From Allacma fusca (lineage: Eukaryota > Arthropoda > Collembola > Symphypleona > Sminthuridae): 64,000 bases of DNA. The notes beneath the pieces were generated by a model, which was not told where the DNA came from, ran no database searches, and worked only from the letters and a program-made list of their open reading frames with translations. The stretch covers positions 29,550,801 to 29,614,800 of the forward strand of contig OX359247.1 in the NCBI GenBank assembly GCA_947179485.1, read 5' to 3'. This document shows, in pieces, positions 40,851 to 55,830 of the stretch; position 1 is the stretch's first letter, and each line of letters begins with the position of its first letter. The translations under genes and the position numbers were made by a program.

Positions 40851-41507
40851 TCCCTATTTTCACTCTCTCTCTCTCTTTCGCGCTCTTGCTCTCTTTCTCT
40901 CTCTCTCTCGCTCCCTTGCTGGCGTTCGGCAAGGGAATAAAAAAGCCATAGTAAATTTCTATATAAGTGGGCTCTATAAAAGTGGACTTTGTGAAGATGA
41001 GCAAAGTGATGGTGTCGGCAATTTGGGATTTACGAGCGACACTTCTCCATCCATACTGGAGTAGTGTGGCTGTCGACACTTTTACACACAGGAGGAGGCA
41101 TCGGTGGTTGTTGAGAGCCGAACCCGCATCCACACATATCCTTTCCCCTGGTCATACACCAGAGCCTGTGAAGGTGATGTTGGAACGCGGACGAGAGGTA
41201 GTACACATGTAGTAGTAAGATCCTAGGAATTGGGAGTGTGATGGTAAAAGATGAAAACGTGAAACAAACTAGTCGTCTGGATGTTATACGACGGGACTTC
41301 AACTTGAACTCACATTTGGAAACGACCATAACCTAAAGTTCCATTTACTGATAGCTTTCAGGCTGCATACTTACATACATAGATACATATGTGGATGTAT
41401 CTGTAGGTATATACTATGTGCTTGAGTGCTACCTCTCTAGTACCTTAACACCTCTTAATGGAATCCTTGTCTTACTCCTTTACTCCTCGTCCTCTTCCGA
41501 GTCTTTA

Positions 41508-41545
<38 letters not shown>

Positions 41546-44500
41546 TTTCTCTTTCTGCCTACACATCCCAAACTTGGCTAAACTATTGAACTTTTACTTA
41601 TACATAAACATTTGTCCACCGAACACACGTGGGACGGTGAGGAATCCTTTGAGTGCATCAAGCGTCCTACTATGGGTGTATCTTCACTTTACTTGTCCTA
41701 CATCTCTCTCTCTCTCTCTCTCTCTGTGTCTGCCCAATCTATTGATATATCCGTAATTATACATATGCTCATGTACATATCTATAGAGACTCGAGCCTCT
41801 CTATGTAGACTGGAATGAAGTACCAGTTATTTTTTATATATGTATTTGTGTGTGTGCATATTTGTAAAAGAGAGTTGGATGGAGGTAGTTGGCAGAATTT
41901 TGTGAGTAACAACCACTATCGTACGGTTACCACAAACATACATATGCGGACACGAAAAGAGACTACCAGAAAATAACGGTTGAGGGTGTCACCCATAGAT
42001 TTTTATGTACTTCGCACTTCCTTGGTTGATTTACCGATCATGAGCTCTTTTATTCTACCACATATATAACAGTAGGTATACCGTTACTTATAACTAGTAC
42101 ATATAGATTTATAGATATAGATATCTAGGTATACCCCCACAGGGATGGAATTCCTCAGCTCTTCTCTATTTCAACAAAAGGATAAGTCACACTCAAAAAG
42201 GGAACTTCTGCTCAGGAATCGTAGTATCGAGGGTAGTGAGGGAGATAGGCTTATTTCATACTCCATAGCTGGAAAGTATAGATATGAATGCATGTGCTTA
42301 GAAAGGACATTGGGATTTTACATTAGTTATTAGTGCTCTGCTAACATTTGTTCCCGTATTTTCATTTAATGTTCAACAGTTGTAGTTTATGGGCTGGGAG
42401 GCTGCTCGGAAGTAGGCATTAGGACCTGATCATCCACTACATTATTGTCTGTAAGTAAAAATTAAAAGGCTTGCTATTTTCGTAAATGACAGGAGCATTT
42501 TGAAGTCATGTCACTCAGGGAGGGCCAAATGGCTCTTGGAGTCACTGATTTTTATAGAAAGTGCTGAAGGGACCCGAGATTTTTAAACGGCTGTCGTCAA
42601 TTTTTGTTTGTAGTACCTTGGGGATGTTATGGTTGTGAAATTGTTCTTTCCTTTTCCATTGCTTTTTTTTGTGTGTGTCAAAGTGGCTGCTTTGAGGGCT
42701 GATTTTTTAGTACTTTTTTTTTAAATATTAACTTCCTAGTTTTTTATTGTTGTTATATACGGACGTGCATAATTAGAATTAATTTTTAAGGTGAGGTAAT
42801 AAATATGGACATACATAGACATGTAATTTCGTATATCTATCTATATATAATTACGTAGGTAAAAATGAAATCTAGGGGATGATGAGAGAAGATCTAAGAT
42901 GGTAGGAATTAGATGTTGACACAGTAGACGTTGAGCTTGTGAGCTCTCTCATTTCATGCCTGGAAAAAGAATATACATGTATATACACGTTTATACACAT
43001 GTGTATATGTATATAGGTAGATATTATAGGTACATACAGGATGCTACGGGATATTGAGGACTCCTGGAGAAAAGGAGAAAGTATAATAAGGAGAACGAGG
43101 CGCGAGAGAGGGGAAAAAAGGAGTCTGGAATTCCTTTTTTGTTGGTCTTCTTCGTCTTTTTCTATTCTTTCTAATTGATTTGTGACTTAGGGCTTTCTTG
43201 CCAATAACCTCCAACTTTCTTAATTAAATTGGCCTCATTTATTTTAGGGTCTGGACGAAAGAGAGAGAGAGAGAGAGAGACAGAGGTAGGAGAGGAGGAT
43301 GATGTCATGCATGTGTGGACTGTGACATGACCAGGGAGATTTTCCCTGAGAGTTCTAGTAGAGATGTGTCACATAGCCAGAGAGAGAGAGAGAGAGAAGT
43401 ATAATGTGGCAACTCCTTGCACTTATGTAAAGGTTACTCTCTCCGATGCTGTCCACTCTCCTGGATGGCCCACACACACAACTACATTTTCTCCACTCGA
43501 CTGCGTCACCCTTATAAGTAGCTCCGGCTCTATATGAATAGTTGCGATACAAAGATAAGACATGATGAATTTTTCTTACGATTAGATTCCATGTCCTAAG
43601 GTTTTCTCCGTCTCTTCCTCCTCCGCTTCTTCTGTCCTCCTCTGGCTCTAATGAGAAACTTCTTTTTCAGCCCAATATTAATTTATATTATTGCCTAACC
43701 CCTTCTTCCTTGGCTTCTTTCTCCGAATTATTTTTGGGCTCCGTGGGCCTCCTCACCAACCTCTGGCCTTTCATCCTATTTTTTCCTTATTCCCTACTAA
43801 CACACTTACTGTCGTACATCTCCGATTTCATACACAGAACGTGTGCCACATATGTCTATAAACTTCCTTCCCCCCTTGAATTCCATTTATACATCCTTAG
43901 ATTCACTTACGAAACATATATGTAATTATAGATATATGTTATGTGCATATGTACATACGTATCTATTTATGTACGTACATATGATCATAGTATATATGTA
44001 TATACACAGATTTCGTTTATAAAAAATTGAGCTATTTATCCCTCCTCAGTGCGATTCAACAAGAAAATCAGCTTCGCTTGGAAACACGTCAGGGATTTGA
44101 GGATGGGTCAATTGTTTGAGATTAAGTAGCTCTGGGATGTATGTAAGTATGTACATATGCATGTATTTACTACTCTGAGGGAGCTTTATTCGTTGAGAGG
44201 GAGCCATTGATACAATCTACTATTTTTAGTCCGAAGGAAACATTCATTTAATTAACTTTACAGACTTGGGGGATGTCCTATTAAAGATGTGGAGAAAGTT
44301 GACTATCATTTTTATTATTAACCTAGCTCGAATGCCTTGCCGCAAGGGAAAATGTCATATAGAGTTACTAGCATATGTTTTTTTGATAATTTCCCTGGGA
44401 TGCATATACATAATTACATCCATAGATGTATCACTACAGGTTGTATGTACATAATTATGTAAGTAGTTTTACATGAGATTTTACTGTGGGTCTATGTAAA

Positions 44501-46588
44501 TTTGCGGGGGAGAATGTCAGTAGGAACCACAAATGGGTGTGGGAGTTCTAGTTTTGTTACGACGAGATAAAGGAGCGGGGTTTGTGAGGGAATTTTAAAA
44601 ATACTAACTTATACACACTTGACATGCACTATAACTTTATGGGTGTGCTTGTATGTATGTACCTTGTATGTATTTTGATAGAAGAGCTAAATGTAAATTG
44701 TGGAGGAGAGGGTTATTGGAAAAGCCCATACATATGTGTAATGAATTGTTATAAGGAAGGAATTTACATTCATTGGGAGAAAGCTGAATAAAAATAATAT
44801 AGAGTGATGAATTTTCCTTGGAGTTGGTTTCTTCTCCCGGTCTTTGGTCCGTCCCGGAGTGTGTATAAGTACCTACAGCAGAGGCAAAACGATACTACCA
44901 CTACAACTACTACTACTACTACTCTTTGCATGAGATGCAACGATACCTATTTAGCTATGTATGTACAAGGACTGGAGTCACTTCTCATATGCTCTTGCCT
45001 GCTCTCCCCGCCTTCAAACCCGTCTCCTTTCCTTCCACGAGACCCAAATATATTTATGCAAAGAGCTGTAAAATATGTGATATGAATGCTCATGGAACCC
45101 GTAGTATTAAGATAAGATCAAACGAAAAAGTTTCACCATGTGCACTGACTTTGAGAGGCATAGCAAGGAAATTACCGTATCGCGTACGCAAAAACCATGA
45201 GACGAAAGAGACAGAAAGCCGAAACTGGAACGAATTTAAGCCAAGTGAAGGGAAAGGAGAAGGAAAAGAGAGAGAGAGAGAGAGAGAGAAATAATCTAAG
45301 AAAGAAGGAGGGAAAGCATGCTGAGATATTGATTGCGAGCCAGACGGTATTTTTTGGGTAATTGTACAAAGATTTCATTAGATTGGTAAGGGAATAGTGG
45401 GTGAGTTCAAGTCATCGTCTTTTCTCTCTCTCTCTCTCTCGTTACTACTCGTTTCTGGCTAAAGATCTTCTTGCCTTCTTCCTCTCTCTCTCTCTCACTC
45501 TCAACTCTTGTACTTCTTGTTCTGAATTTCTAATAGCCTTCAATGGGCCAACAAGAGTGGAGCTCAGTGGGCTCACATTTAGCTACTTGATATACACATT
45601 GTGTGCCTTTGGTAAGCGTGTAGTCCCATGTGTCTTTAGCTTCGCAATTTCAACTCCCTTGCATATTTAGGGGAGAATTTGTATGTTCCACTCTGTGACT
45701 ATACTTATTATTACATACATAATTACATATATCTATACATGGGGGAGGCAGGGAGCATAGAGGTGTACGAGTAGTTGGAGCTTGGAACTAACCAATGGAT
45801 TGTTTAATTTGCATCTTCTCTTCTCCCAAATGCTGTCTCTTATTAGTTCTCTGTGGCGGGAAAGTACGACAGTACTGCTCTTGCGTTAATTTTTCCCAGT
45901 GAAATTATTATGCGTGTACAGGGGACTAGCCTATGTGCATTTATGTATAATTACTCATGTACATACGTAGGTATTGTGATATTGATAATGTCTACGAACG
46001 CCCCTATATGAATTGATGTATTTTCTGTAGTAAGTAGAATAATTGTGAGTAATTATTCGTAATTATGTATATTCTACATGTAGATATATGTAAAATGTAT
46101 GTAGATAGTATATAGAATTTGTAGATGGTATATCACGATGTATTCACCCGTGGATACATAATTACATATGTTCAAGCAGTCAGTTGTACAGATTCCGGAA
46201 ATCAAATAAAATCTTTGGTTTGCAGTATATGCAAATTTCATAATGGCCTACAGGGGAAATTGAGAATTTCAACTTAGTTTTAGCTACTCCAGAGCTTTAC
46301 AATTTGCGCAGACTATATATTAAAGGATTTAGATTTCCTTACCCTACATTCGCTTGTCTTCGTAGTTATAACAGTCGAACTTGCGCATTATTATGAGAAA
46401 CAGAGAGGGGGAGAGAGAGAGAGAGAAGGAGACATGAGGAGATACTACTGAGTAAGTTTAGCAAGAGATGAAGCTGATGAGTTAGAAATATAATTGTGAA
46501 TGTTTGGAAGGATAAGAAATCGGGAGAGGATACCATGACGGCAAGTGTGTTTTTGTGTTCGGATGAGAAAAGAGATGCGTGTTAGGAG

Positions 46589-46647
<59 letters not shown>

Positions 46648-48462
46648 CTATGAGGTTTCTGTGAAGAGTGGTAGAGAAGAGCAGCGGGGAATGGCTCGAC
46701 TCCAAAGCAGGCTGCTAATCTTTGTCATTCTTATCATGCTCATATAAATAGGCTGACAGTTCCCCAATTAAATAATGCACAAGTTGAAAGAATATCTAGG
46801 CACTTTGTTCCTTGACTTTGATCAAACACACTTTTCCCTCCTCTTTCTCCCTCGTTCTAATCACATCATCAGGATTCACGAATGCTCACTTTCGAATGAA
46901 TTTCAGTAGAGGAATCCTTGACACTCCTTTCTCGGCCGTATGATAGATAGATAGATACATCTTGGAAATACATAGATACCAGATCAAGTTTGCTCTGGAG
47001 CTAGTCATGGTATGGATTCATCACCCATGGGATTACTCCTTTCACTCTGTGCAGCAAACGGACTGAAACGGGTTGTCAGCGGGTCGGCCCGTGTGTTCCT
47101 CTTTCTTTCTATCACGATACCCTCTTATTATAATGCTTCGCCTCCTCTTCGTACCTGGAGTTTTAATTCCACTCTCAATAGTTTCTTTCGTAGTGGAGTC
47201 TTGTTTTTGAAAGAAGATGATGGCAAATCACAGAGGAAGGTTACCTCTATGTATGTATGTATCTACATATGTACATATTATTGAAATGTAGTTTGGAAGT
47301 TAGTTTCTTTGTATTTAATGGATATTTAAGTGGATGTTATTTCCAGACTTGGTTTATTGACTCTGACGAGATAAACCAGCATGATGACTTGTTGTTATAA
47401 AGGAAAATCCAGTGGATTAAAGGGACAGTTTTTGGTAGTTTTTATGTATGTTGTTTTAGTTGTTGGATTTGAGAAAGGGAATTGTGGCGTGTGCCCTACG
47501 TATGTATGTAATTATGTACATATGTATGTATGTAGTTCAAGTTACGGAGGCTTATTACATTTGTTGGAGGCCCCTTTTGGTCCGCTGCCGTGAGTGTTTA
47601 CACAGGAATAAATAAAGCAGGGCCATAAACATTGATGAGGAAAGGTGGAGGAATGTAGTACTTTCTTCGGGGGATTTATAGGGAATGGTCATGGACAAGT
47701 GGGAGAAGGGTCGTTGGTTGTGCACTTAATTCCTATAGTTGAGCATTAAACTACTACTACTACTCCTTTCTCCCAACAACTCCTCTTGGAAAATGGAGAT
47801 AGTTCAGGTATTGGATTTTCTGTGGTTAAGATATTGGTTTGACCATACCTATCGTTAAGTCCTGGAGGAAAGGAACCATTGAGTTGTAAAGAGTGGATAG
47901 TTAGAGTAGTAGTTTACAGTCCGTGGTTTATGTACTCCTTCCTCAGAAAGTCATGTCAATAGCATTGACTTACCTGCTGGTAATGGCAAAGCGAGTTGAC
48001 TTTCCTTTCCAGTGATTTGCTCAGGTTTATTGGAGGCTGAATTATTTGATCTCATGATTCCTTGAGGTTAAGAGTGGGGACGTGTGGTCATCATAATAGT
48101 CATGTCAGTGGAGCAAGATCTGTGGTAATGGGAGGCTCTGTCCAGTTCAGAGACTGGGGAGAGGCGTGTGAGCTATGTCATAATAGCAAGTGTAGGGATA
48201 AGTGCTGGAGGAAGGTGTCCGTTGGGACTGTTGTTAAAATTGTTCTCGTCTTGTGTATGCTTTTGATGGCCAATGTAACATGGGAGTGGTGAGTAGATTA
48301 AGTATTGGTTGCGGAGTGAGAATGAGAGTGAGAGAGAGAGAGAGAGAGAGGGAGAGAGAAGAGAAGAGAGTAAGCGAGAGAAAAGAGGTTCGGAGGGAAA
48401 GTTGTTAGGGAAAGCTACTGAAGCTGTGGCAGAATCATCTATACAATTACAATGGCAGGAAG

Positions 48463-48493
<31 letters not shown>

Positions 48494-49026
48494 GAGCGCT
48501 CAACCTTAACGACTACTGTTGGAGCAATGGGTGCAGTTGCCGAACCAAGATAACTATGGCAATTGTAATGGTAACCTCGCCAGGGACAACACCAAAACTA
48601 TCAAATGACTATCTATGTACAGGAGTGTACTTGTGTGTATCTAGATTTGCTCCTAATATATCCGCCTGGTCTATGACTATGGACGTGCGATTTAAGTTGT
48701 CACATGCAAGTTTCTCTCCTGTGGGAAGGGACGGGAAGGCCCTGTATGTATCTCCATGTATGATTATTGCTATTAAAGAACGGACGTTATTGTTGGCACC
48801 GTACAGCACTTTATAATCGCTTTTCCTCCCTCCTCACGTTCCTTCCTCCTTCTGTAAATATTTTGATACATGAGCCTTATAACTTACTACATGGCCTCCA
48901 AATGTGGACTGGAGAGCGTAGTAGAGAATCCAGGATAGTATGACAGAGAACTGGAATCCTCAGCTTGTAATGTATTTGTAAAGTTGTTACGGCTGCTGTT
49001 GCTGTTGCTACCACTACTATGACTAT

Positions 49027-49057
<31 letters not shown>

Positions 49058-52000
49058 ACTACTACTACTTGGGAAATATATTGAGAATTTTTTATCTATG
49101 AGTATGGCCCTTGTGGAAGGTGAATGGGCTGATAAAGCATTGAGGGAGTCCAAGATGTGGCTTTGACTTGACTTGACTTTACTACTGGAACGTGTTTCAA
49201 GTTCCGCTCCAAGGTTTTATGACAATTTTTTCCCTTGTTTTATCACCTTGAGCAAATCTAATACCTTTATATGAGTGTGACACGAGGCTGGAGCAATTTA
49301 TCCACTTTTTTTCCCTCTCTCTCTCTCTCTCTCTCGCTCTCTCTCTCTCTCTTTCTCTCTTGCACTCATTTATATATCCTTAAAAATTCTAAAGGTAGAG
49401 CTTCCACAGGGTTTTGGGGATATGTAGGTAAGTGCAATTGCTGGGCAATCGTGCGAACATGAACGTTTTTTTCGTTTTTTTCCCTTAGTTTTGTGTTTTC
49501 CTCTCTTGCTCAGACTTTTACTTCCTCTCTCTGTGTAGATATGTATGTGTGTGTGTGTGTGTTTGTGTGTGTCGTACTACAGAGTACTGACTCGTTTGTA
49601 GAAATTAGTGACCGCTGCAAACAAAAACATTAGGTGAGAAAACGAGTCGGGCTGTAAGGAGACGTAGTATGTATGTACGTACTGTACGGAAATAAAAGTG
49701 GTTGGGATTTAATGTCCTGCCTAAGCCAGCTGTATATGTATGTACTGTAGGGTAAGTTGTGCGTGGGAGAAGCTGTCTCGTTTACTTCCTTATCGGTTCT
49801 TTCTCTGTTTGTATATATTTATATATAAAATATCTATAGGATATGTATCCCTACAACACACGAGTCCCGGAGTATCTATATGTTTGTGTGGCACTTCTGA
49901 ATATATGTAACTTTATGGGAAGGTTGTTAAGACCGTTTCATGTCCTATTAACTGCTTAGCTTTAATGTTCACCTCTTTACAAATTTCTTATGAGTTTTCT
50001 AGTAGGATTTTTTTTATCAGTGTATATCTATCTCAGTGTATATTACTTGTATCCCTAGGAGCGTCAGTGCATGTTTTACACATCATGTGTTTTGTATCTA
50101 CGTGTAGATATGTGTATGTATTTGAGCCATTAAGTTATGGTATGTCGAGAAAAAAAAATCTTATATGAGGGTAGTTCCGTAGTCATGGCATTTGAGTAAA
50201 AACGGTACACGGGGAATACGTACAAGAGCATTGTAAATGTCAGTTCTACCTGAGTTTTCGGGTTGTCATGCAATCAATTCCCTTCTCTCGGCACTGGATT
50301 TTCTCATTAACGCTCTCATTTTTTACCTTCATTTTTCCCGAGTGGGCCGAATATTGGATTTTGTGAGGATAAATTTTCTGTGGTGTGCATATGTACTTAT
50401 GTATCTATGTACCTACATGTATCTGGCTATATTTATGTGTAATATATAATTACAGTATCTAGATATTATGCTTCAAAACGTCTCTTTGCGGGGAAAGGGT
50501 TACAGGATGGGAGAAAGTCTATATGGGCCTCTTTTTATGCAGGTTTTCTCCGGGACTCTCAGCAATGGAGTTTGCGGATATTGAGTAGATAATTTTAGTT
50601 AGAGATAGCTCCGTGCCGTTATGGTTTTTGGCGAGGCTCAAAAAGAAAGAGAGAGAGAGTCTCCATGTGTGTGGAGTGAAGGAGAGAGAGGGAGTGAGAG
50701 AGAGAGAGAGAGAGAGAATTAAAGGAGGTAATGCATGGAAAAGTAAAAGTTGACGAGAGTTGTACTAATTGGACATAACAAGGGAGGTTGGAAAGGTTTC
50801 GCGGGGGATTTGCCACTCACGTAGTTCAAGTAATTTAAGTCAAGCAAAACGCTCTTTTAGATTCTGGCATGGCATGCAAGTTGGAGAAAAGTCTTCGTCG
50901 TCGTCTCCTACTCCTTTCCCTATTTCTGTTAGTATGTATGTATGTATGTATTTTTTCCAGGAGCTATTGAATGAGGACAAGTTCCAAATACCTACTTCTC
51001 ACTCTCTTTCTCTGTCTTTGTCTATCTCTCAGGCCTCCTCTTCGAATCTCTATATATTTCTCGGTGTAGATATATATAATTATGTATGTATGGTATGAGC
51101 TTTCCAGGAAGACGAACTTATAAGTATCTATCTATCTATCTATACTTATCCGTATGTATGTGTAAATGATTCTATGCTTGTCTGTACGATGAGGACTGTA
51201 GTATTGTGGGTATGTGAAAGTAGTGAAAGTGTGAGGAACTGGAAGAAGATGCATGTATGGTGGTTGCTCTTGCCTTTGGTTGGCACAATGCCGCTTTCCT
51301 CTGTATAATCTTCTTAATTAGATTACCTGCTTCTTGTTCAAACGTCATTAAGGAGGCATCCGCAGCTCGAAGCGTTCCTCAATAACATTTCTTACTCCTC
51401 TTTTCTTCTTTTTCGTTTCTTCCTTTCTTCTTCTTCTTCTTCTTCTTAGTCTTCGTCCTCGTCTTCTTCCTCCTCTCCTTCTACGTCTCTCGCTCTAATG
51501 CAGAAACTCCCCTTGAAGCTATATACTACACACCCACAACCCTGTCTCCTCTCCTCTCCTCTCCCATACTCATCCATGATACCCTCAATCTGCAAGCTAT
51601 ATGGAAGTTACGGGGAAAAACACCTTGTACTTTTTAAATGATGGTGTGTATGAGCACTCGACCATTCATTCCCTTCTGTTTACACACAGAATTTTTTCCT
51701 CTGATCTCTTTTTTCTTATTTAGTAGCACTCCTATGACCTCTTCCTATTCCAGGGTTTCTCTGATATCAATTTAAAATTTGAACTGTAAGAACATTAGCC
51801 AATGGAGAGACACATGTGAGGGAGTTCAAATTCCTTCAAATCTCACACCTTCCAGAAGTTACTCCTTTTGGAAGCCAAAAGGATGGAAATAAATAGTGTA
51901 ATCCGTGGTGCGTAAAGGGGCAACCTTAAGAAAGTAGTATATGATAGTAATCTGAGATGTCTAAGGAGCTTCACGATTGTCAGTCAGGATTCCCGAGGAA

Positions 52001-55000
52001 TGTTAGCCACGCGTCAATCTACCCAATGAGATGTGTTAATTCAGCAGAATTCCTCTTATTTTTTTCCCCTCCTCCTCCTTCTCCTCCTTTAGTTTCAGTA
52101 GTTCTCTGCTTGTAGTAGTAGTTAGTGGAGTTCCACAGTCATCAGACGAATGTCAGTCATTTAAGGAAGAGCTTTATACTTACTGTGTATATGGAGAGAT
52201 GTAGAATTATTTTTGGGGTCCCTAATTCAATCTCCGAGTCATTGATTATCATAATGAACCCTTGACGCTGAAATCTTGTTAGTATATTCCTGTAGGTATC
52301 CATGGGGAACATATGTACATATCTGTAACTATGTAAAGTACCAATGGTGTGGTCATATAGATACAAGTATCTATGTGTAAATATATCTATATAATTATAA
52401 ATGTATGCGCATTTATGTAAAACAGATATATTCAGTCGTACTAGATGTTTGTAAGCAGATACATATTTGTAGATAACTGCAAGAAACTATTAATCTTGTT
52501 ACCTCTTGTCTGGTTATGTTTTTTTCCTGATGCGAAAGGTTTTGAATTATTCCGGATAGGAACTGATTACTGTAGAAGTAAACTACTTTTATGTGGCTAC
52601 TTGTAAACCTAAGATATGCTTCTATTTTTTTACTTATGTACATACGTAGATTCTATGCGTGTAGAAGTACGTGGAAGGATCCATAATAAGTTGAGAGCAT
52701 TGGAGTGTATTTGTTTACTATGTATGTATCTATCTACTGCGGTAACTTCCCAACACGATGAGTGTGAATCTTTTATGAAGTCCCGAACCCCAAAACCCTC
52801 CTCACATGCATACTGTACATGGGCTATAGATTATAAATTAATTTGTAGGAAGGAATAAATGTTGGAGTTAAAGGATAAAAATAGGAAATAGTAGCGCTCT
52901 ATCCCCTCTCATCCTTTTTCCACGGAACCTATCCCCAGCCAAAAGAAAGATAGAGGCATGCGTGAGGGTACAGGGCTCTGTGTACAAACCAGGAAGTCCA
53001 TAGAATTTCTATTAGTGATAGATACTAGTGTCTGTCCATGTATGTATACATATGTATATATATATATCTATATATTTATATCTATAGATGTAGTAAAACA
53101 GTGGGATATAAAATATGAGTGGAGAGACTATCTACTAATACTATGAGGGTCTATAACTCCATGCATGTATAGATAGATACATATATGCTTTTGATAAAAC
53201 ATAAAGGCTAGGAAACTTGCACCTTACACTTCAGCTCCTGCTAAGCTCCATGTGTACGAGGAGGGGGTAAGTGTGGAGAGAAATAAAAAGGAAGAAAGGA
53301 GAGATAGGGAAAAAGAAAGGGACAAATAGAGATAGTACATACAGTCTAGTATGAAGCGTTGATAGAGAGAGACGAGTGAGAAAGGACAGGAATTATTTGA
53401 TTTGATTGTGAGTACATGATGGGTTTCAGCTCTTCTTCTTTGTGCACTTTTAATTCACCAAGAAATTCAATCGGGAAGCTCATTGAAGTTCCCTTGACTA
53501 TATTATATGAGTTTTTGGGTGAGTAGCTGTTACTCCTCGGGTATGGGTGCTGCTGGGGGGTTAGACTTGGATGTATGTATCTATGTATGAACTAGGAGGG
53601 CCTGTACATACACATGTGTGTATGTATGTATGTGTAGGTATAGGATTTTAATGTCCATGGTCTTTATATGTGCATTTGTACATACATATCTACAGATACT
53701 GTATGTACACATAGTGCATAGCTTGGGCATCCTTGGGAGAAAACGAAATTTTCTCTTCACCTCTTTATCTCTAATACTTTACTACTTACTCATGGAGAGG
53801 GAAAAAATGCGATAGGGAATGAGTGGAGAAAGATAGACTGGAACGGGTAGTGTACTACTAGTAGTGCATTCGTGGGTAGTCTGTGTGGATGTGTGTGTGT
53901 GTGTGTGTGTGGCTCTCGGTGTGAACAAATGTGTGATATCATATGCGGCATTATCTATGACCAAAGTTATGCACAGATGTGATCCCGTAGGTTTGTGTGG
54001 TCTCTGTATGTGTATGGATCCATATGAACATGCTTCATAGCTATTAGGAGGAGGAAGGAAAGCTTAGAAAGTTTTCTCGTTTTTCAATCCGCTGTGTCGA
54101 TAAAGAGACATTGGTAAAGGCGCACCAAGTGGTCTTGTCAACCATTCATGTTGAGACAAGGTTACGTATCTATATCTATCCTTAGATATATGTACTATGC
54201 TGGAATCTCTCTTTCTTTCGGTCTCTCTCTCTCTCCCTCTCTGTAGCTTTCATTCCCTAATAAGATTTCCACTGCTTACACATTCTCTCCCGGAAATCAT
54301 AGAAAATCTTTTAGAAATTTTTTTCCCCTAATCATTTTCTCCGTGTGGGATATCTAAATATACTGTATGGTATGCCGAGCGTGATACATAAAATACGGAA
54401 TATGTAATATATGGAATACATATCCAAGTGGGGAAAACATATTGAAAGACGCCTTTTCGTTTTTTTCCCTGATTTCCTCCTGTCCTAATCACACAGTTTG
54501 ATTCATATTACGGAGTTAATGGAATTTATTTGGAATTTTGGCGTACGCAATTATTTGGGGTATTAGAGCCAATGCGGAAAGAGTTGGGATGAAAAGATTT
54601 TTTCTTCGTAATGTAAATTAGTATTTTTTATGTAGCTATGTTTAGGTACATATAGTGTTTAGGTAATACGTGGTTGGAGCAGATATGCATGTAATGTGTA
54701 ACTATAGATACATATGTAGATATGTGGACGTGTTTTATCCGGGAAGAAATTACTTTAGTATTCCACTTCTACAGTAGTAGCTTTGGTACGGCATACTGCA
54801 TGCTGTTCCATGTCAATATTTAAGTTCTTACGTGCATTCATAGGTATTTACAGTCTATGCACAAACATGCATATGGAGTGTTACATGATGGGATGGAAAG
54901 TGAAGGAAAGTTTGTGTGTGTGTGTGCCTTGTTATTTGAAATTGGTATGGCGTGCATGGTGAACATTAAGAAAATAGTGTTTGTAATTAATAAGTAGGTT

Positions 55001-55791
55001 TGGTGCACACGTGTAATCCCTTCAAAAACATATGTACATATATGAATGCGAAATGGATTGGACGATGGCCCATGTACATGGTTTTGGGTCATATGTATGT
55101 GTATGTAATAGAGTCTGTGAGTCATTAAGAAAGAAATTACATTAGATCCAGTTTACAGAGTGAATTATGATTTGCGTTATTTGCATATTTGTGATTTGAG
55201 AGCGCTAACGATGTGCAAAAACGCAATCGGACTGCTGACATGTTTATAATTGCTCAGTCAGTTGCCGTCTTTTTTTTTTCTCTCCCCTATTTTTTCCATG
55301 TCTATAATTTGTATGCCTGGTGAGAGTAGTCCCAGTTTTTCTTTACCATCTCCTATATAATTTCTCCACCGAGGAAACCGATCGTTGACTTTCACTTGCC
55401 ACTATACTGGATGGATGTGTGTATGTATGTACAAGCTGTTTTCGATTCTGGAGTGTGTTGTTGGGATCGACCGGAGGAATTATTGTAGTAATTTGCCATT
55501 GGATGATAATAATTTGTACAGGCTGTCACCCTTGATTTTATATATTCGGGGTTTTATCCTGGAGGTGAAAGTGTCTGCACGTGCTATGTTGATGATTTGA
55601 ATGGTTTTGGGTTTAGTGTACTGAAATTGTCCTACCAAGAAATTGACTCTGATTTGTAAAGACGCTCAGTATAATTCGCATGTATTTGCATCAAGAGTAT
55701 GAAATTTGGGTTTATTTCTGGATAAATGCGTCCCAGGCGAAATTCTGCCTTCCTGACTTTGGTTTCTTCTTTCGCAACCCCACTCCCTCTC

Positions 55792-55830
<39 letters not shown>

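Noticed and set aside
40516-41133. 205-residue minus-strand open frame, the longest in the window
   Set aside because: Its middle is Arg/Glu/Lys/Ser from CT tracts; the flanks show no domain, and it lies antisense inside an intron.
44926-45294. 122-residue frame ending in Lys/Arg/Glu
   Set aside because: No recognisable domain; the end is a GA repeat translation and no splice context links it to the gene.
45539-45611. Possible small exon with TAATAG acceptor and GTAAGC donor in intron B-C
   Set aside because: The encoded peptide is hydrophobic and would interrupt the inter-Ig linker, which is already complete across exons B and C in all Beat-like proteins I know.
51110-51150. TATC repeat considered as a CRISPR-like or satellite array
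   Set aside because: It is a simple tetranucleotide microsatellite of a few units; there are no spacers and the genome is eukaryotic.
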